DNA of 64,000 bases from Quercus robur (GCF_932294415.1 NC_065538.1:26561957-26625956); one strand, 5' to 3'. Positions 1-10,574 are shown, numbered from the stretch's first letter. Translations and numbers: made by a program. Notes: generated by a model not told the origin, from the sequence alone.

Positions 1-1
1 G

Positions 2-1375
2 TTCAATGGGTTGCAGAAAGGTTCTATACACAGCTTCGCCGAGCTGATTCAGGAATTCGGCAGCAGGTTCGTAACATGCAGCCGAGTGCAACAACCGGTC
101 GACGCATTACTTTCCATGAAAATGAGGGTCGGGGAAACCCTTCGGAGTTATGCCAGCCAATACTGGGAACTCTACAATGAGATTGGTGGAGGAAACGAGA
201 AAATTGCGGCTAGTACCTTCAGGATGGGGCTCCCCGAAGATTCTGAACTGCGGGAGTCGCTGACAAGAAGACCCCCGGAGGATATGAGGCAACTGATGAG
301 ACGCATAGAGGAGTACAAACGCCTGGAGGTTGACCGGCTGCAAAGCAGGGGGAAAGCTCCTTTTACGGGGAGATCTCGGCAAAGCATCTTGCCACCAAAG
401 CCAAAAAGGGACTTCAGAATGCAGAAACCAGAGGTGCAGATCGAAGGGGTTAATGTGTTGTTTAAAGAGCCCGTGCACAAAATATTGGAACGGATAAGGA
501 ACGAGCCATTCTTCAGATGGCCGAACAAAATGGGGGGCGACCCATCTCGGAGGAACCAAAACCTATACTGCACCTATCACAGAGACAAGGGGCACACCAC
601 CGAGCAGTGTAGGGTATTGAAAGATCATCTCGGACAGTTAGTGAAGGCAGGGCACCTGAAAGAGTTTGTAGCAGATTCCACTGACCGGGAGCCCGGGCAG
701 GGCGCCCAACAGAAAAGGAACCCCCTTCCACCACCCCTGGGGGTAATCAACGTCATTCATGCCGCACCGAGAAGAGCAGCAGCGGCAAAAAGGGTAATGA
801 CAGTGGCTTGCGCGGAGGGAGAATCATCCAAGAAGCAAAAGAAAGTTGGACGGCTGGACATCTCGTTCGGAGAAGATGATTTGGAAGGAACGATCCAACC
901 TCACGACGACGCTTTGGTGGTTACAGCCCGGATAGGCGGATTCTTGGTGAAGAGGGTGATGATTGATCAAGGTAGCGGGGCTGACGTCATGTACCCGGAC
1001 CTCTTCGAAGGGCTCGGGTTAAAAACCCAGGATTTGGCAAAGTATGACACGCCATTGGTCTCGTTTGACGGGAGAGTTGTGATTCCCGAGGGGCAAATCT
1101 CTCTCCCAGTGGACATGGAGGGCAAGGAAGTTATAGTTACATTCATAGTAGTCCGATCATTCGCACCTTACACCGCAATCCTGGGGAGGCCGTGGATTCA
1201 CGCCATGGGGGCTGTTCTGTCCACCCTTCACGTGAAAGTAAAATTTCCTCCTGAGTATGGAGTTGTAGAGGTAAGGGGGAATCAACAGGTGGCGAAGCAA
1301 TGCCTCGTAGCCGCGGTCCGGTGGGAAAAGGAACAGCTCGGTCAAGCTGAGCACGCCGAGAAAGAGACTGCATAG
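2..1375 (+). CDS. gag-protease polyprotein of Tat-type gypsy element (5' partial)
   Basis: The frame is already open at base 2, so the true start lies upstream of the window. Residues about 1-110 match the retrotransposon gag capsid fold (SFAELIQEFGSRF, then GETLRSYASQYWELYNEI). Near residues 186-200 there is a Tat-type zinc knuckle (CTYHRDKGHTTEQC, C-x2-H-x4-H-x4-C). The aspartic protease follows: DQGSGAD is the active-site loop, with Asp-x-Gly-Ser instead of Asp-Ser/Thr-Gly, and ILGRPW is the conserved C-terminal motif. Gag packages the RNA and the protease matures the polyprotein. The frame ends at a TAG (1373-1375), and pol continues in the same frame directly after it. That arrangement fits regulated readthrough rather than two separate genes. 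Confidence 0.88.
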   Translation, partial: FNGLQKGSIHSFAELIQEFGSRFVTCSRVQQPVDALLSMKMRVGETLRSYASQYWELYNEIGGGNEKIAASTFRMGLPEDSELRESLTRRPPEDMRQLMRRIEEYKRLEVDRLQSRGKAPFTGRSRQSILPPKPKRDFRMQKPEVQIEGVNVLFKEPVHKILERIRNEPFFRWPNKMGGDPSRRNQNLYCTYHRDKGHTTEQCRVLKDHLGQLVKAGHLKEFVADSTDREPGQGAQQKRNPLPPPLGVINVIHAAPRRAAAAKRVMTVACAEGESSKKQKKVGRLDISFGEDDLEGTIQPHDDALVVTARIGGFLVKRVMIDQGSGADVMYPDLFEGLGLKTQDLAKYDTPLVSFDGRVVIPEGQISLPVDMEGKEVIVTFIVVRSFAPYTAILGRPWIHAMGAVLSTLHVKVKFPPEYGVVEVRGNQQVAKQCLVAAVRWEKEQLGQAEHAEKETA

Positions 1376-1381
1376 CAATTA
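1373..1381 (+). promoter_or_regulatory. TMV-type stop-codon readthrough context (UAG CAA UUA)
   Basis: The gag-protease frame stops at TAG, followed at once by CAATTA, which fits the CARYYA context that makes the tobamovirus UAG leaky. The next codons stay open in the same frame through the linker into RT. The related element at 32397 has TAG CAATCA at the matching position, also CARYYA. Inference: readthrough sets the gag to pol ratio. Confidence 0.7.
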
Positions 1382-4300
1382 CAGAAACCCCGGGAAACTG
1401 GGGCGGACGTTGCCGAGGAGGTGCTGAAGGTAAGAATTCTCCCAGATAGTGACAAATATTTCCAGATAGGTACAAGCATGAATGACCGAGAAAGGGTAGA
1501 GATGTTGTTGTTCCTGTTGCAGAACATAGATGTCTTCGCATGGAACCCGTATGAAGTGCCCGGCGTAGACCCCGAGTTCATTGTTCACAAACTCAACGTG
1601 GACCCATCATTTCCCCCGAAGAAGCAGAAGCCGAGAAGAGCATCAAAGGAACACGTCGATGCAGTAAACCTGGAGGTCCAGCGACTGAAGGAAGCCGGGG
1701 TCATAAAAGAAATATTCTTCCCGAGATGGCTAGCAAACACTGTCGTAGTGAAGAAGAAGAGCGGTAAATGGAGAGTTTGTGTGGACTTCACCGATTTGAA
1801 CAGAGCATGTCCCAAGGACCCATTCCTGATGCCCAAGATTGATCAGCTAGTGGATGCCACGTACGGGCACCCGAGAATGAGCTTCCTGGACGCCTTCCAA
1901 GGCTACCACCAGATTGCCTTGGCGCCCGAGGACCGAGAAAAGACAGCATTTATATCCCCGAACGCAAACTATCACTACGAGGTCATGCCGTTTGGATTGA
2001 AGAATGCCGGGGCCACCTACCAGCGTATGATGACAAGGATGTTTCGAGAAAAAATTGGATGCACGGTTGAAGTTTATATCGACGACATGGTGGTAAAAAG
2101 CAGAAAAGAGTCGCTGCATACTGAAGACCTTCGGGGAGTATTCGAGATACTACGACGACACAAGCTGCGCCTGAATGCCGAAAAGTGCACTTTCGGAGTG
2201 GGGGCTGGCAAGTTCCTGGGTTATCTGATCTCCACTCGGGGAATAGAGGCTAACCCCGACCAAATAGAGGCCGTCAATCGCGTCAAACCACCGAGCAATC
2301 CTAAGGAGGTGCAAGTGCTCACTGGGATGTTGGCCGCCCTGAACCGATTCATCTCCAAGTTTGCCGATCGCTGCCGGCCATTCTATCAACTTCTGAAGAA
2401 GTGGAAGGGGTTTCAATGGGACGAGAGCTGCGATGAAGCTTTTCGAGAACTAAATGAATATTTGGCAAAGGCGCCGAGGTTGATAGCCCCGGAGCCCGGG
2501 GAGGATCTGTTTATGTACCTTGCAGTCACCGATCATGCCGTAAGTGCTGTGTTACTAAGGGACCGGGGAGTGCAAATGCCGGTGTATTACGTGAGCAAAA
2601 CCTTAGTCGATGCCGAGACAAGGTACCTGCCTCTTGAAAAGTTGGTTTTGGCCCTGGTGCACGCCACGAGGAAGTTACCACACTACTTCCAGGCACACAC
2701 AGTGTTCGTCCTCACCGAGTATCCATTGCAATCACTGTTGAAGAGATCCGACTTCACAGGACGGATTGCTAAATGGGGGACTCGGTTGGGATCGTTTGAC
2801 ATAAGATATCGACCTAGAAGCTCGGTGAAGGGACAGGTTCTCGCTGATTTCATCGCGGAATTTACACCCAAGAATGAAGGCAAGGTAATCTGTAGTGCGG
2901 AGATTCGCCCGTGGAGGTTATTTGTGGACGGCGCATCAAATGCTATGGGGGCCGGGGCTGGTATTGTCATAATCACCCCTGAAGGTATGCGACTGGAACA
3001 CTCCTTCAGATTGGGGTTCAAAGCCTCGAACAACGAAGCCGAATATGAAGCCCTACTGGCCGGGTTGAGGGCAGTATTGCATCTAGGTGCAAAGGACGTG
3101 GAGATCTACTTGGACTCTCGGCTGGTTGTTTATCAGATCACTGGGGACTTCGAGGCTCGGGACCCCCGAATGAAAGCTTATCTAAGTACGGCAAAGCAAA
3201 TTATCGGTCAGTTTGGAACGGTAAAGATATCCCAGGTAGCCCGGTCACAAAACAAGCATGCTGACTCTCTTGCCACGTTAGCCTCATCGGCTACCGAGGA
3301 CACGCCGAGGCTTATCACAATAGAACTTATAAGGGAACCAAGCATCTGTGTGAAGACTGCTCTCGACCAAGCCGGAGTAGAGGTTGCGCAAGTGGCGGTA
3401 GCCGGACCATACTGGATGAACCCGATCATAGACTTTCTTTCCGAAGATAAAGTTCCAGAGGATGAGGCCGAGGCCAACAAGATTCGACGAATGGCTCCCA
3501 GGTACTGGTTGTCCTCGGACCGAAAGTTGTACAGAAGGTCCTTCGCGGGCCCTTACCTCTTGTGCCTGCATCCTGAAAGAGTCAAGGAGCTTCTAACCGA
3601 GCTGCATGAAGGAGTGTGCGGCGGGCATGCTGGGGGACGATCTTTAGCACACAGAGCAATGACGCAGGGGTTTTGGTGGCCACAGATGCAGAAGGACGCC
3701 GCCGAATACGTTCGGAGCTGCGAACAATGTCAAAAGCACGCCCCAATGATCCATCAGCCGGCAGGACGTCTAAATCCTGTCAGCAGCTCGTGGCCATTTG
3801 CATAATGGGGGCTTGACATCCTCGGGCCATTCCCCCGAGCAACGGGGAACCGCCGATTTTTACTGGTGGCTGTAGATTACTTCACAAAGTGGGCTGAAAC
3901 TGAAGCCTTGGCCAATATCCGGGATACTGACGTGAAAAAATTTGTGTGGAAAAACATAGTTACAAGGTTTGGGGTGCCGAATTCGCTAGTAACAGACAAT
4001 GGGCTACAGTTCGACAGCAACGCTTTTCGGACCTTTTGCAGCGAGCTCGGCATCAAGAACAAGTATTCAACCCCGGCATACCCCCAGAGCAACGGCCAAG
4101 CTGAAGCAGTAAACAAGACTATTTTGAATGGGCTCAAGAGAAGGTTGGATGGAGCGAAAGGAAGATGGGCAGAAGAACTACCCAGTGTTTTATGGGCCTA
4201 CCGCACGACCCCCAGGAGATCCACGGGGGAAACCCCGTTTTCTCTGGCATACGGAGCAGAAGCAGTGATACCAACCGAGGTGAGCTTATGCAGTGCACGG

Positions 4301-4651
4301 GTCGCCGGGTTTGACCCCGTACAGAACGCCGACCTGATGATGGAGCATTTGGATTGGCTAAAAGAATGCAGGGAGGCCGCGACCGTACGTCTTGCCGAGT
4401 ATCAGCAGAAGCTGGCCCAAAGGTACAACCGAAATGTAAAGGCCAGGGAATTCAGTGCCGGGGAATTAGTGTTAAGAAGGGTAGTGGGGAACATGCGGGA
4501 CATGGCTGCAGGGAAGCTTGCTCAGAGTTGGGAGGGACCATACAGAGTCACAGCCATCGCAGGTGCAGGGGCCTACTACTTGGAAGACCTGGACGAGAGA
4601 CTGCTCCCCCAACCATGGAACGCCAACAACCTGAAGAAATTCTACGCGTAA
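1376..4651 (+). pseudogene. pol (RT, RNase H, aRNase H, integrase) with one nonsense codon
   Basis: The frame is continuous with gag-protease. Reverse transcriptase: KKKSGKWRVCVDFTDLN, LDAFQGYHQIAL, PFGLKNAGATYQRMM and the catalytic YIDDMVV (about 2076-2096). Gypsy RNase H: YYVSKTLVDAETRYLPLEK. The second, archaeal-type RNase H has LFVDGASNAMGAGAGIV, NNEAEYEALLAGL, DSRLVV and HADSLATLA (about 2920-3280). Integrase has an HHCC zinc finger (HEGVCGGH then CEQC) and the DDE residues in VDYFTKW, VTDNGLQFD and SNGQAEAVNKT. A TAA at 3803-3805 (after the WPFA motif) cuts integrase between its zinc finger and core; the frame is the same on both sides, so a single C-to-T change of a CAA codon would explain it. 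No chromodomain was seen, as expected for Tat elements. No frameshift was found. Confidence 0.9.
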
Positions 4652-4758
4652 TCGTCGATGTAAGCCAAAACTTGTATTCTATTAAGATTAAGAGCATGAT
4701 GAACTTTTTTGTCTATGCTGTTTTTGACCCTATAACCGTACACCAAGAGAATCGCCAA

Positions 4759-5450
4759 TAAATCCTAAGGACAGAAACCTGACCCTCGGCTCGATCAATA
4801 TCGCCGAGTAGGTGAAAACCTTACAAATAAATCTTAAGGGCAGAAACCTGACCCTCGGCTCATATCGCCGAGCAGGTGAAAACCTTACAAATAAATCTTA
4901 AGGACAGAAACCTGACCCTCGGCTCGATCAATATCGCCGAGCAGGTGAAAACCTTACAAATAAATCTTAAGGGCAGAAACCTGACCCTCGGCTCATATCG
5001 CCGAGCAGGTGAAAACCTTACAAATAAATCTTAAGGACAGAAACCTGACCCTCGGCTCGATCAATATCGCCGAGCAGGTGAAAACCTTACAAATAAATCT
5101 TAAGGGCAGAAACCTGACCCTCGGCTCATATCGCCGAGCAGGTGAAAACCTTAGAAATAAATCCTAAGGACAGAAACCTGACCCTCGGCTCATATCGCCG
5201 AGCAGGTGAAAACCTTACAAATAAATCTTAAGGACAGAAACCTGAATCTCGGCTCAATCAATATCACTGAGCAGGTGAAAACCTTACAAATAAATCCTAA
5301 GGACAGAAACCTGACCCTCGATCAATATCACCGAGCAGGTGAAAACCTTACAAATAAATCTTAAGGGCAGAAACCTGACCCTCGGCTCGACCAAAATCGC
5401 CGAGCAGGTGGGAACCTTACAAGTAAATCTATAAGGACAGAAACTTGATT
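4759..5450 (+). repeat. Tandem array 3' of pol, about 11 units of 61-69 bp
   Basis: Units share AAATCTTAAGG, CAGAAACCTGACCCTCGGCT and CAGGTGAAAACCTTAC. Unit spacing alternates 69 and 64 bases because every second unit lacks the GATCA segment, giving a two-unit (about 133 base) higher-order period. Each unit contains a CTCGGC...GCCGAG inverted repeat. The position just after integrase is where Tat elements are known to carry hypervariable tandem repeats. Confidence 0.9.
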
Positions 5451-5740
5451 CTCGGTTAAAATCAAATATCCGGACAAGTGGAAACTTTGCAAACAAATAC
5501 TCAAAGGACGAAAACACAATTCTCGGTTAACCCAAAACCTGATAAAAACCTAACCCTTTTACAAATACTAAGTCCAATAGCGCTCTCAAATTACCCACAG
5601 CGCCGCACAACAGGTTTTCGGGGGTACCATTCTATTAAGCGGCCATAGCACTGGTATAATTCAAGCAAAACACAAACAGATATAAATTCATTCAACAAAT
5701 TGAAACGGAAAAAGAAAACGGACTACTAATTAAACAAGTA

Positions 5741-5966
5741 AAAGCAATTGTTCAATCACCACATCCCGGTGACATGGGCAAATAAAACCGATAAGTTAAA
5801 GCAATTGTTCAATCACCACATCCCGGTGACATGGGCAAATAAAACCGATAAGTTAAAGCAATTGTTCGATCACCACATCCCGGTGACGTGGGCAAATAAA
5901 ACCAATAAGTAAAAACAATTGTTCAATCACCACATCCCGGTGACATAGGCAAATAAAAATAAAATA
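5741..5966 (+). repeat. Second tandem repeat, 4 copies of about 57 bp
   Basis: The unit starts AAGCAATTGTTCAATCACC and contains CATCCCGGTGACATGGGC. Copies begin near 5741, 5798, 5855 and 5912 and are almost identical. The array ends about 30 bases before the stop codon of the antisense gene, so it forms the 3' flank of that gene. Confidence 0.88.
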
Positions 5967-5993
5967 AAAATAAGCTAATAAGTAAAAGTAAAA

Positions 5994-8303
5994 TCAGTTG
6001 GGAGGTTGGGTCGGCGGTGGCACTTCCTGCTGGACGGTCAGGGGAAAAGGCTGGCCCTCACCAAGAAGCTCCTGCACAGTAGGTATGCTCGTGGCCTCCA
6101 TTTCCTCGGGCTCGGCGTGAGAATCGATTTGCTCAACCAACTCCCTCATACTGGCCGTCTCCTCCTCGTCAAAAGCAGTCGGGGCGTCCTGGACGGCAGG
6201 TATAGGATTCGGAAATGGAATCTGGCCGGGGTCTCTCAACGGCGAATCTTCAGGAACTCCCATTGCCTGAAGAGTGGCAAACCACCCGGCCTCGAAACCC
6301 ATATTCCAAGCCCGAGCCACCTCCGGCTCTGCGGAATTCTCGGCGTCGGCAAAACCTACGTCATACCACTTTTGTTCCGCGGCCGCCAAGCCTGCCCTAA
6401 GATCGACTATCTCCTCGGCATTGGAAGTGTTAAGGCTGATGGCTTCGGCTAGTTTGACTTCCATCTCATTTTGCTTGGTTAGGAGCTCTGCATTCCTTTT
6501 TTCGGCCAATGCCCGGAACTTCTCCGCAGCAGCAGCCTTCTTCTCAGCAGCCTCAGCAATCTTCAGCTTTTCCTTAGCCGTTTTCACTGCTGACTCCCGC
6601 GCCCCCTTCTCGTGCTCGTTTTCCTCATCAAGCTCCCGTGCCCGGGCAGCCACAATGTGAGCCAGTTGAGCGGCCTAGCAAGCACGGAGGTTAGCAAAGA
6701 AACAAAAGGAAATCTATATGGAGTAGATAGACAAAAGAATTACCGCAATGGCGTGCCACTCTAACCGGCGCCCCACAGACTCCTCGGACCCATCATCAAA
6801 AGCGTGCACGTCCTCTGGAAGTTGGAGAGCTTCAGCCAAAGTTTGGGCAATACGGCCGCCCTCGCCCTTATCCCACATCCGAACAGAGGCGGTTGAGGGC
6901 AATGGCTTGCCGTCCAAAAGGAACTTTGGCTCCCACGCTGGAGCCACTTGGGAGGAGGACGCGCCCCCCGTGCCAGCTTCGGTTGGCGGCTCGCGGATAA
7001 CGATTCCACCTGTTGGTCGGGGAGGAGTCTGGACTGCGGCATCCCCCGGGCCCGTGGAAGGTTGCTCGGTTACTTTCTGCTTCTTACGGGCCCGTCTGGA
7101 CTGTGGAGGGGGAGGAGGTTGAGACGCTGGACCCCGACCCTGAGTAGGCGGGGGCTAGTTGGGCGGCCGGGCACCAGGCACGAACCGGTTGAGGGTCATG
7201 ACTCTCCTTGCCACCATTCTTGCACCGGGTTGGATCGCTTCAGCTAGCAAGTTAGCCGCTTCAATCACTTGCTGTTAAGGCTCGGCGGGTGGATCCTCGG
7301 GATGGGGCTGTTCTTGGGCTTAGTCCCCTTGCTGTATGGCTTCGTGAGCTCTCTCTCTAAGGCGCTGAGATACCCGTTCCGCGGAATCGTCTCGCAGGGG
7401 AACTAGTTCGTCCGCGGCAGTGAACCGCTGACCAAATTCCCTCGCTTCCCCGGTTGTAAGCTTCGGCGGCAAAAAATTCACGTATCGGACGTCTATGTAT
7501 GATAGCAGGGGGCTGTCAACTATCAGCGCCTGCTTGAAAGGCTGCCAAGTAGAATAAACCGGCTCCACTGCGAGGATCAGGTGTGAGGCCCGGAGTTGCC
7601 CGTTCCAATGCATGTAGATCTCGGAACGGAGGACGAAGTTTAAATCCCTGGTGTGGACGGCTCTGAGGTCCTAAACAAACACTTTGCCGTCTGCAAAAGA
7701 ACAGGTAACGCATTAGCCTTTAACAATAAAAAAATTTTTACTCCAATAAGAAGAAAGGAAGAGGCGGTGGAAAACAATTATATGAAGGGGATGGTACGAA
7801 CCCACTTCACGCCGTGTAAGGGGGCAAGGGATCTCCCCGGCAAACCAATTGCCGCGCACCCTGATGAACTCCCCGACGGAGTTCCTGTTCGAGTCGGGTA
7901 GGCACGATATCAGCCGTACCCGAGCATCCCTTGTCTTTAAGTAATAATTGGTGGATTTGCTCTCACAGAGGCTGTACATTTGGTTAATATCATGGTGGTC
8001 TAACTGTAAGTTAAAGGTATGGTTCAACTTGCTGACACAACTAACTACCCGGTAAAAATTGGGGGGAAGCTGGTCGGGGCACAGCCCATAGTAAGTGAGT
8101 GTGCTTATCAAGAGGGGATCTACGGGGAACCTAACCCCACCTTCTAAAATGGACATCAAAGGAAAGAAGGCTGTACCCTGCCCTCGGTGGAGTTCCATAT
8201 CACTCTCATGGCAGTAAGCCACGTCCACGTCATTGGGAATACTAAATTTACTCCTAAAGGTGGCCAAAGCAGCCGGGGATTCTAGAAGGTAAGAGTAACC
8301 CAT
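5994..8303 (-). pseudogene. Spliced antisense gene of the gypsy element (PF04195-like domain plus coiled coil), decayed
   Basis: Three exons can be joined in frame on the minus strand: 8303-7802, 7690-6744 and 6674-5994, with introns 7801-7691 (GT-AG), 6743-6675 (GT-AG, 69 bases) and a 75-base leader intron 8378-8304 that ends exactly at the ATG. The lengths sum to 710 codons. The N-terminus (ESPAALATFRSKF, then GGVRFPVDPL and GLCPDQLPPNFYRV) resembles the Pfam family called putative gypsy-type transposon (PF04195). The middle contains LRASHLILAVEP and a proline-rich, basic linker. The C-terminus is a long Ala/Glu/Lys-rich coiled coil (AAEKKAAAAEKFRALAEK) with an acidic tail. In-frame stops at 7673-7671, 7322-7320, 7277-7275 and 7157-7155 make this copy inactive. 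The same exon layout is seen in the element at 32397-44897. Function is unknown. Confidence 0.72.
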
Positions 8304-8497
8304 CTATAAAGCCTAAAACTACAAGAGTGAACTCAAAGAAACAAAGCTGAAAGAACAGGAAGGGGAAGAAAGACTTACTTTGGGTTCTAAGGAGGAAAAG
8401 AACGCTGAGCAAGCAAGCGCACAGAAATGTGGTCGGCAGAGAGTAAGCACTAAAGATCAGAGGCGAAGGAAAAATGGAATGGTGTTCAGAGAGGGAC

Positions 8498-8505
8498 TAT
8501 TTATA
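8498..8505 (-). promoter_or_regulatory. TATA box of the antisense gene
   Basis: On the minus strand the sequence reads CTTTATAAATAGTCCCTC, about 195 bases upstream of the ATG at 8303 and about 120 bases upstream of the leader-intron donor (AAGTAAGTC). A matching arrangement is present in the second gypsy element (TATATAAA at 43850-43843). Confidence 0.6.
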
Positions 8506-8782
8506 AAGCTAAAAAGAAGTGGGGGGAGAAGAAACGTTTATTCAAGCAATAAATGGGCACAATTTACGAGCGACCCAGCGACTGCCAAACGTAACCGATT
8601 CGCGCGCCGCTTCGGTCCACGAACCGTCAGGCAATAATGACGACTGCGTCTGGCTCCGCAAGACGGCGCGTCTTTTGAGAATATTAGTAAAAAGTAACAG
8701 TCATAAGTCCCAGACAAGAAGGTTCCCGAGGTCAAGAGGCCCAAACAGCTCCTTGATTCTTCTCGGCGACCGAGTATGAATC

Positions 8783-8795
8783 AAGGGGGGGCTAT
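8783..8795 (+). other. Polypurine tract of gypsy element
   Basis: The run AAGGGGGGGCTAT directly precedes the LTR start TGTACGG. The second gypsy element has a similar purine-rich GAGGGGCTAT at the matching place. It primes plus-strand DNA synthesis. Confidence 0.75.
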
Positions 8796-9421
8796 TGTAC
8801 GGCACCGAGATCCCAGGCCCACACAGGCCCTGGGCCCAGTCCCATACAGGCCCTGGGCCCAATCCCACGCAGGCCCCGGGCCGAGGCCCATACCAGCCTT
8901 GGGCAAAGGTCCAGCAGAAAAGTCCAGTTGTCCTGCGCCCTTCTTGGAGCTTCCTTCATGTACGAACAAGCGTAGGGTATTGAATTCCGAGAGGTGATCG
9001 GACAAACGTTCCCGGTAAAATATACGAACTGTTCCCGGGAAATTGTGATATTCCCAGGGAACTGAGTTGCCGAACATAGTCGGTCAAGATGGAGCCAAGT
9101 TCCAAGATCGTAAATGCTGCACCGCCCTTTCACCTAAACACCCACTTTAATCAGATAATATTGGACCTCCAGTAGCACTAACGGTGGCTGTAATCATAAT
9201 CTCCCCATTAACCTAAGCTATAAATAGAAGAAAGTTGGGAGAAGAAGTGGTTCAGAAAAATTGAGAGAAAACAGTCAAGGAGAGGGTATCAACTGAGTGT
9301 TACTTTGAGTCTCTCTGCCGAGAACGACCCATTGTAGGAAATCCTTAAGCCCACTACAAATAAATTGTGAGCCCAAGTGACCTAAGGTCCAGAAGTCTTG
9401 TACTTGGTTCTTACCATGACA
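8796..9421 (+). repeat. 3' LTR of the first gypsy element
   Basis: It starts TGTACGGCACC after the polypurine tract. A TATA box (CTATAAATA, 9218-9226) marks the U3/R area, and AATAAA near 9357-9362 is a candidate polyadenylation signal. The 3' border is not certain: candidates are 9358 (ACTACA) and 9421 (CATGACA). The 5' LTR needed to settle it is outside the window. U3 carries a GC-rich internal repeat. Confidence 0.65.
8818..8905 (+). repeat. GC-rich tandem repeat inside U3
   Basis: Three to four imperfect copies of a unit of about 24-29 bases around CAGGCCCTGGGCCCA. The GGGCCC cores are palindromic. The repeat lies about 320-400 bases upstream of the LTR TATA box, so it may be an enhancer-like block; that role is inference. 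Confidence 0.7.
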
Positions 9422-9796
9422 TTTTAAAATCTAAATTTAGAAAGCCCAAATTTGGGAAAACAAAGTAACAAAAAAGTTCTTTTTCAAACTTGATGGAGTA
9501 TGCCATTGGAGCATTGTTAAATTACTTTAGTGTCATTCAATTTTGGCCCAAATTTTTGGGGGGAATACTTTTACATTTTATCCTAACTTAATAGATATTC
9601 TTGTATGGAATCTTACATTTTATTGACTACTTAAGGGTCAAAATCAGAAATAAAAAATCTTTGGTGAAGCTTTTTCTTTTCTTTTCTGGTGCTAGGAAAA
9701 AAGAACTAGTCATTACTTAATAAAAAAAAGGTTAGGAGGCTGTTACCTCGATGGCATAAAATCTAATAATTTTTGGACTACATCTTTTGAATATCT
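9422..9796. other. No feature recognised (between gypsy LTR and LINE)
   Basis: AT-rich sequence with no long reading frame and no repeat boundary that I can define. Confidence 0.5.
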
Positions 9797-9890
9797 TTGT
9801 TTTTTTAATACTAGAAGATTCAAAATTTTATTAATGAAGGAAATGGACTACAACAGGTTTACTTATAAATCAAGGACAAAATGCTCTATC

Positions 9891-9950
9891 TTTGCTCATA
9901 ACATCTTTAGGAAACTCTGGTTTGCTCATAACATCTTTAGGAAACTCTGG
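9891..9950. repeat. Perfect 30-bp tandem duplication in LINE 3' part
   Basis: A 30-base unit starting TTTGCTCATAACATC and ending GGAAACTCTGG occurs twice in a row with no difference, so the duplication is recent compared with the decayed LINE around it. Confidence 0.85.
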
Positions 9951-10157
9951 TTCGTCCTTAATACTAATTGCTTCTTGACTAATATTCTTGGCATACTTGG
10001 CTAGCTAAGGGTTTTTCAACTTCCTTTGCATCGAGGGTGTGAGATGGCAACATAGCGAATATGACTTAGGAGAGCTCTAACTTCTTATAGAATTTGATTG
10101 AAGCTTGCATCATCATTTTTGCCATTCTTCAACCCCTAGGTAATGACTATATGGTCA

Positions 10158-10333
10158 TGTTAACGGGTGCATTTAGGGTAATTGTTAATAAACTATTTTA
10201 GAAAAATTTTGACACCACTTTCATAGAAAATATAAAAAGTCGTTAAAATAATTAAATTGTTTTTTTCTTTTCTTATAAAAGTTTCTTAAAATAGTTTTTA
10301 AACCAATACCTTTAGGCATCCGTTAACATTTCC
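10158..10333. mobile_element. Small MITE with terminal inverted repeats
   Basis: The left end GTTAACGGGTGCATTTAGG is mirrored by the right end (reverse complement GTTAACGGATGCCTAAAGG). Further inside, AACTATTTTA occurs in both arms. It interrupts the RVT_3-like part of the LINE. The target-site duplication is ambiguous, so the superfamily is not assigned. Confidence 0.55.
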
Positions 10334-10574
10334 CATGATTATATTGTCTCCCTCCAAGATGATGCCAACGAAGTTGATTTTCAGAGCAAGTTTGATGACC
10401 ATAAACATTGCATTTGCTTCTATTTCTTCTACACTTCAACTCTGATTAAATTGAAGAGATATAGATACCATTAGAAGATTGTAGTATTTCGTATCACCAT
10501 GCTAATTCCTAGAGCATTTAAGGGTTTGAATAAAGCTCCTTCATTATTAACTTTGTACCTATTTGCCTTGGGTG

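Larger units (their letters stand above)
1..9421 (+). mobile_element. Ty3/gypsy Tat-lineage LTR retrotransposon, 5' end outside window
   Basis: Domains run in the order gag, aspartic protease, reverse transcriptase, RNase H, a second (archaeal-type) RNase H, and integrase. They are followed by tandem repeats, an antisense spliced gene, a polypurine tract and one LTR. A second RNase H and an antisense gene 3' of pol are traits of the Tat lineage. The window opens inside gag, so the 5' LTR, primer binding site and target-site duplication cannot be seen. The 3' LTR start at 8796 is supported by the polypurine tract and by the same junction (ggggcTATTGTA-like) in the element at 32397-44897. The 3' LTR end near 9421 is uncertain; 9358 is an alternative. 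The coding part is well preserved: one nonsense codon in pol. Confidence 0.9.

Noticed and set aside
4759..5966. Regular repeats as a CRISPR array
   Set aside because: Units are directly adjacent without unique spacers and lie in a retrotransposon of a plant genome.
8776..9133. Pro/Gly-rich frames on both strands
   Set aside because: They come from the GC-rich repeat in the gypsy U3; no family features and no conserved start.
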